The notes beneath the pieces were generated by a model that was not told the DNA's origin, did no database searches, and saw nothing but the letters and a program-made list of their open reading frames with translations. Positions 5,095 to 6,722 of a DNA stretch of 6,722 nucleotides are shown here, piece after piece. Location: positions 1 through 6,722 of the forward strand of contig JAYUGL010000057.1 in the NCBI GenBank assembly GCA_043738385.1, given 5' to 3'. Source of the DNA: JANYCD01 sp043738385. GTDB lineage: Bacteria; Pseudomonadota; Gammaproteobacteria; Burkholderiales; Rhodocyclaceae. Position 1 is the first letter of the stretch. Every line of letters begins with the position of its first letter. The translations under genes were made by a program, and so were the position numbers.

Positions 5095-6551
5095 TGCGTT
5101 CGCTGGCTGGTGCATTTCTGCTCGGCGCCGTAACGGTGCTGGGGTTTGCGCCGCTGGAGATATTTCCCCTTCCCTTTCTTACGTTGGCGCTGTTGTTCCG
5201 GCTCAGCCGAAACGCCACATCCCCGCGCCGCGCCGGCTTGCTCGGTTTCATCTGGGGGTTGGGGTTCTTCCTGACCGGGGTGTCCTGGGTCTATGTCAGT
5301 CTGCATGACGTTGGCGGCATGGCCTTGCCCATCGCAGCCCTCGCCACATTGCTGTTCTGCACCTTGCTCGCGCTGTTTCCCGCACTTGCCGGTTACGCCT
5401 GGGCTTGCCTGCGGAGCACGGTGGCATGGCGCGATGTCTTGCTGTTGGCCGGTCTATGGATGCTGACCGAATGGCTGCGCGGTTGGCTGTTCACCGGCTT
5501 TCCATGGTTGTCGCTGGGCTACTCGCAAACGCCACCAAGCCCGCTTGCCGGTTATGCAGCCTTGATCGGTGGCTATGGCATCGGTTTTTTGTTGGTTGTG
5601 GTGGCGGCACTGATTGCAACCGGTGGCCGCCGTTGGTGCACCATCATCTCAATCGTCGCGATACTTGGCATCGGCGGAGCGTTGCGCTATGTTGATTGGA
5701 CCACACCAACGGGCGAACCCGTCACAGTGAGTCTGCTGCAAGGGAACATCCCGCAAAGCCTGAAATGGGATCCCGAACGCCTGCCGCTATCTGTCGATAC
5801 CTACACCCGGCTCGTTGCCGAACATCCAGCGCAGTTGACCGTGTTGCCGGAAACCGCCATTCCCCTGTTTCTCGACCAGATTCCACGCGACATCCTCCGC
5901 CAACTGACCCGCAATGGCGAAGTGTTGATGGGGGTTGCTTTGAAAGCGCGGCAAGGCGGGTATGCCAACGGGGCGGTGGCGCTAGGTTCCGATTTGGCCA
6001 GCGTCAACGCTTATGCCAAGACGCATCTGGTACCGTTCGGCGAATATGTGCCGCCGGGGTTTTCCTGGTTTTTTGACCTGGTGAATATTCCGATGTCCGA
6101 TTTCAGCGCCGGGCCGGCGCATCAGCCGCCTCTTGCCATCGCCGGTCAATTGGTCGGGCCGAACATTTGCTACGAAGACCTGTTCGGCGAGGAGGTCATC
6201 CGCGCGTTGCCGCAAGCGACCCTGCTGATCAACGTCTCCAACACCGCCTGGTTCGGCCACTCGCTGGCGCAGCCGCAGCATCTGCAGATCGCGCAAATGC
6301 GGGCGATGGAAACAGGTCGTCCCATGTTGCGCGCCACCAATACCGGCATGACCGCCGCTATTGCGCCTGACGGCAGTGTGTTGGCCGTGTTGCCGGCCTT
6401 CGTTCGAGACGCCCTGACAGTGACGGTACGGGGCTATCACGGCGCAACCCCCTACGTCGTCATCGGCAACGCTGGAGCCCTGTTGCTGGCGCTCTTCGCG
6501 ATGCTCCCAGCGCTGATTCGGCGACGAACAGAAGCAATGCCGGTGACCTGA
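5094..6551 (+). CDS. lnt: Apolipoprotein N-acyltransferase Lnt
   Basis: Lnt is an inner-membrane enzyme that carries out the last step of lipoprotein maturation, moving an acyl chain from a phospholipid to the amino group of the lipid-modified N-terminal cysteine. From ATG 5094 it has 485 residues. The first about 190 are strongly hydrophobic with several membrane segments and carry the family motif GFPWLSLGYSQ (135-145). The periplasmic nitrilase-like domain begins at VSLLQGNIPQSLKW (212-225) and contains the catalytic triad Glu253 (LPETAIP), Lys309 (KTHLVPFGEY) and Cys359 (NICYED), equivalent to Glu267, Lys335 and Cys387 of E. coli. A final hydrophobic helix (GALLLALFAMLPALI) precedes a basic tail. 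The start is uncertain: TTG 5091 and ATG 5094 are both possible, neither has a ribosome-binding site, and a small ORF ending in TGATG suggests re-initiation or a frameshifted native start at 5050. It is the last gene of the cluster; no clear terminator follows. Confidence 0.95.
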   Translation: MRSLAGAFLLGAVTVLGFAPLEIFPLPFLTLALLFRLSRNATSPRRAGLLGFIWGLGFFLTGVSWVYVSLHDVGGMALPIAALATLLFCTLLALFPALAGYAWACLRSTVAWRDVLLLAGLWMLTEWLRGWLFTGFPWLSLGYSQTPPSPLAGYAALIGGYGIGFLLVVVAALIATGGRRWCTIISIVAILGIGGALRYVDWTTPTGEPVTVSLLQGNIPQSLKWDPERLPLSVDTYTRLVAEHPAQLTVLPETAIPLFLDQIPRDILRQLTRNGEVLMGVALKARQGGYANGAVALGSDLASVNAYAKTHLVPFGEYVPPGFSWFFDLVNIPMSDFSAGPAHQPPLAIAGQLVGPNICYEDLFGEEVIRALPQATLLINVSNTAWFGHSLAQPQHLQIAQMRAMETGRPMLRATNTGMTAAIAPDGSVLAVLPAFVRDALTVTVRGYHGATPYVVIGNAGALLLALFAMLPALIRRRTEAMPVT

Positions 6552-6666
6552 TTTGCGCCTGGCGGAGCATGCCTGCCCAAATCAATAACGTTTAGAGGCC
6601 ACCCGAAGCCCCCCCAGAACCGCTCAAGACCGCCCTACAAGCTTGGTTTAACGGGAAAAATAAGTC

Positions 6667-6695
6667 TTGCACCGATTGATTCGCTGGCCTATAGT
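6667..6695 (+). promoter_or_regulatory. Candidate sigma-70 promoter for a gene beyond the right edge
   Basis: TTGCAC (6667-6672) and TATAGT (6690-6695) are spaced by 17 bp; the -10 matches 5 of 6 consensus bases and the -35 three of 6. Transcription would begin near 6702 and leave the window. The preceding tail, 6552-6666, contains no ORF with family resemblance and no hairpin plus T-run, only a C7 run and an 8-bp CAAGCTTG palindrome. The downstream gene is not visible. Confidence 0.5.
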
Positions 6696-6722
6696 GCCAA
6701 CCGCAGGATTTTCAAGTAGTGC

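Noticed and set aside
4301..5251. Minus-strand ORF of 316 codons opposite corC and the start of lnt.
   Set aside because: Antisense shadow of corC with low-complexity His/Val/Asp-rich sequence and no domain.
6552..6590. Possible terminator after lnt around GGCGGAGCATGCC.
   Set aside because: Stem of only four pairs including a G-T wobble, and no T-run.
6683..6703. Sigma-54-like TGGCAC element on the minus strand near the right edge.
   Set aside because: The required TTGC partner is missing at the correct spacing.

Overview
The window looks like ordinary chromosome from a Gram-negative proteobacterium, most likely a betaproteobacterium. The evidence is the moderately high GC content, the gene order miaB-ybeZ(phoH-like)-ybeY-corC(ybeX)-lnt, and protein sequences that read as close relatives of betaproteobacterial and E. 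coli homologues. The genus cannot be named from the sequence alone. No transposase, phage gene, CRISPR array, tRNA or rRNA was seen.

Layout, left to right: (1) 1-345, minus strand: the first 115 codons of a SelO/YdiU protein adenylyltransferase, cut by the window edge. (2) 346-621: a divergent intergenic stretch holding a perfect 14-bp palindrome just upstream of selO and a modest candidate promoter reading right; no convincing gene. (3) 622-1305, plus: a complete fumarylacetoacetate-hydrolase-family enzyme. (4) 1306-1416: a short spacer with a perfect TATAAT box placed to start miaB. (5) 1417-6551, plus: a tightly packed five-gene cluster, miaB, ybeZ, ybeY, corC, lnt. (6) 6552-6722: a 171-bp tail without a gene, with a good candidate promoter near the right edge firing out of the window.

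The five-gene cluster is a conserved proteobacterial arrangement. It joins translation-quality functions (MiaB methylthiolates tRNA A37; YbeY matures rRNA and polices ribosomes; YbeZ is a PhoH-type NTPase that partners with YbeY) to envelope functions (CorC, a CBS-domain protein linked to Mg/Co efflux; Lnt, the final lipoprotein acyltransferase). Junctions are tight: a 4-bp ATGA overlap (miaB/ybeZ), a 20-bp overlap (ybeZ/ybeY), a 73-bp spacer with a hairpin built from 7-nt units (ybeY/corC), and a small 14-codon ORF linking corC to lnt through an ATGA overlap at one end and TGATG at the other.

No wholly new system is evident. The points most worth a second look are the corC/lnt junction (leader peptide, or a one-base frameshift removing the native Lnt N-terminus), the heptanucleotide-periodic hairpin before corC together with the missing Shine-Dalgarno of corC, a perfect 12-bp inverted repeat inside the 5' part of miaB, and a palindrome that would mask the selO ribosome-binding site.
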